Part shown: in pieces, positions 14,401-14,506 of the stretch | Numbering within the stretch: the first letter of the stretch is position 1 | How the letters are laid out: every line of letters starts with the position of its first letter | NCBI GenBank assembly: GCA_035647855.1 | Contig: DASRMP010000073.1 | Coordinates: 1 to 14,506, forward strand | Direction: 5' to 3' | From: JAAZBW01 sp035647855 | GTDB taxonomy: Bacteria; Actinomycetota; Actinomycetes; Actinomycetales; Actinomycetaceae | DNA length: 14,506 nucleotides | Notes under the pieces: generated by a model | What the model saw: the letters and a program-made list of their open reading frames with translations, nothing else | The model's database searches: none | Told to the model about the DNA's origin: nothing | Program-made: the position numbers and the translations under genes

Positions 14401-14506
14401 CGTCCGCGCGTGGTTTGGCGAGCTTCAGGCGGCCGGCAGGGCGCTTGAGGTGGATTTCGGCGGCGCGGACGCACCCCCGGACGCACCCCCGGACGCACCC
14501 CCGGAC
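11423..14506 (+). CDS. lhr: Lhr-family superfamily 2 ATP-dependent helicase, 3' partial
   Basis: 1028 codons without a stop to the right edge; full-length Lhr proteins are about 1500 aa, so roughly a third is missing. Lhr is a 3'-to-5' translocating DNA/RNA helicase linked to DNA repair. Motifs in order: Q-like TDAQRGAW, Walker A APTGSGKT with Lys49, ISPMKALAVDVERN, TPESLF, DEIH at 167-170, and SAT at 202-204. RecA2 follows with HHGSVSREQRRDIE, TSSLELGIDMG at 382-391 and QRVGRAGH at 411-418. After that come the Lhr-type winged-helix and beta-barrel core (VTSGGTIPDRGLYGVF, YESRVGDVFLLGTSSWRI, PFWKAD) and the ERFHDQLGDWQVVIHSVFGARVNAPW segment. An unusual SAGAR/PAGAR repeat linker lies at 247-266 between RecA1 and RecA2. 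The ATG at 11423 is the only start that keeps the N-terminal motif and has a -10-like TAGTGT just upstream. Confidence 0.95.
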   Translation, partial: MEVTRRFSEATRRWFTDAFTEPTDAQRGAWDAISRGDHTLVIAPTGSGKTLAAFLWALDHLLTAEAPEEPSRRCRVLYISPMKALAVDVERNLRVPLRGIREAATTLGEPVPPVDVVVRSGDTPTTERRTFRRKGADVLITTPESLFLIMTSQAREMLRGVQYVIVDEIHALAGTKRGSHLAVSLERLDELLDRPAQRIGLSATVRPVSEVQRFLAGGRPVTVVRPPVRKDWDLTISVPVEDMGDISAGARSAGARPAGARPAGARPARDDPRARASIWPHVEENMVDLIAEHRSTIVFANSRALAERITSRLNEIWQERQRVGVEQPVEPAAAAAPRPAGPVEEARPAVLARAHHGSVSREQRRDIEGALKAGRLQAVVATSSLELGIDMGAVDLVIQVEAPPSVASGLQRVGRAGHQVGAVSRGVFFPKHRGDLVQTAVVVRRMREGKIEALRVPSSPLDVLAQQVVAMCALDEWAVPDLLAMMRRSAPFAGLSESVLASVLDMLSGRYPSDEFAELRPRIVWDRERNVVNGRPGAQRLAVTSGGTIPDRGLYGVFIAGEGPGRRVGELDEEMVYESRVGDVFLLGTSSWRIESITHDRVLVTPAGGQRGRLPFWKADLFGRPAELGAAVGEFVRGLASAAADGSRTSSEARANGASSNGLNGSHELDAALATDGLDALARDNLRRYVAEQRDATGRVPDDRTIVVERFHDQLGDWQVVIHSVFGARVNAPWALVIAANLRDTLGLDVQAHPGDDGIVLRFPDVDVDDGRLTRAVCEAMLLDPGQVRDLVTEQLGGSALFAARFRECAARALLLPRRSPGRRQALWQQRQRSAQLLQVASRYPSFPIILEAVRECLQDVFDVPALEQLMADLAARRTTLVEATTPAPSPFARTLLFGYVGKFLYEGDQPLAERRAAALSLDPVLLEELLGADAASLADLLDPGVVGDTEAELQWLAEERQARHAEDFADLLRRLGPLTPEAAALRVRDPDAVRAWFGELQAAGRALEVDFGGADAPPDAPPDAPPD
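12161..12220. repeat. 15-bp tandem repeat, 4 copies, inside lhr
   Basis: Four consecutive units of (T/C)CCGCCGGTGCGCGT encode SAGAR, SAGAR, PAGAR, PAGAR at Lhr residues 247-266, in the linker between the two RecA domains. The units differ only at the first base, suggesting recent slippage expansion. Confidence 0.95.
14467..14506. repeat. 12-bp tandem repeat running off the right edge, in lhr
   Basis: GGACGCACCCCC repeats three times exactly (14467, 14479, 14491) and a fourth copy is cut by the window edge. It encodes DAPP tetrads starting about residue 1016 of Lhr, probably a linker to the C-terminal region. Confidence 0.95.

Overview
The window is high-GC, densely packed bacterial chromosome. 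The overall character fits an actinobacterium (Actinomycetota): strong G/C bias at third codon positions, several starts with no Shine-Dalgarno but a TAnnnT hexamer 6-8 nt upstream (leaderless style), an Lhr-type helicase, and a GtrA/J-domain pair. Genus cannot be fixed from the sequence alone. No tRNA, rRNA, CRISPR array, IS element or phage gene was found.

Layout, left to right. (1) The 3' part of a mannitol 2-dehydrogenase-family polyol/hexuronate dehydrogenase runs in from the left edge. It is followed by a GtrA-family membrane protein whose stop overlaps the start of a J-domain protein (ATGA). The J-domain protein ends in a NERD-like nuclease fold in which the expected catalytic lysine is replaced. 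(2) A small two-TM membrane protein converges on it, and the two stop codons sit in one hairpin. (3) Divergent from that is a beta-CASP metallo-beta-lactamase RNase-type enzyme, then a CatE-like two-domain VOC (catechol 2,3-dioxygenase/glyoxalase) protein preceded by a perfect 12-bp palindrome. (4) A strong 13-bp stem terminator separates the VOC gene from a convergent cold-shock protein gene. The cold-shock protein carries a long Gly/Arg/Tyr (RGG-like) tail, and its gene has a long leader containing a hairpin. (5) Two small membrane-anchored proteins of unknown function face each other at 6995-7954. (6) A KstD-like FAD dehydrogenase (minus) and a MalY/PatB-type PLP C-S lyase (plus) diverge from a 102-bp gap containing TGACGTCA. 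(7) A 371-bp gene-free region holds direct and inverted repeats. (8) An Lhr-family DEAD/DEAH helicase starts at 11423 and runs off the right edge.

Apart from the GtrA/J-domain overlap the genes look like single transcription units rather than one pathway. The most distinctive theme is repeat content. In at least eight places there are short tandem repeats of 12-27 bp, mostly multiples of three inside coding linkers or tails (membrane-protein tails, cold-shock tail, Lhr linker and Lhr right-edge segment), plus non-coding copies at 8013-8081 and 11116-11335. RNA-related functions recur (beta-CASP nuclease, cold-shock protein, Lhr), but I see no evidence that they form one system.
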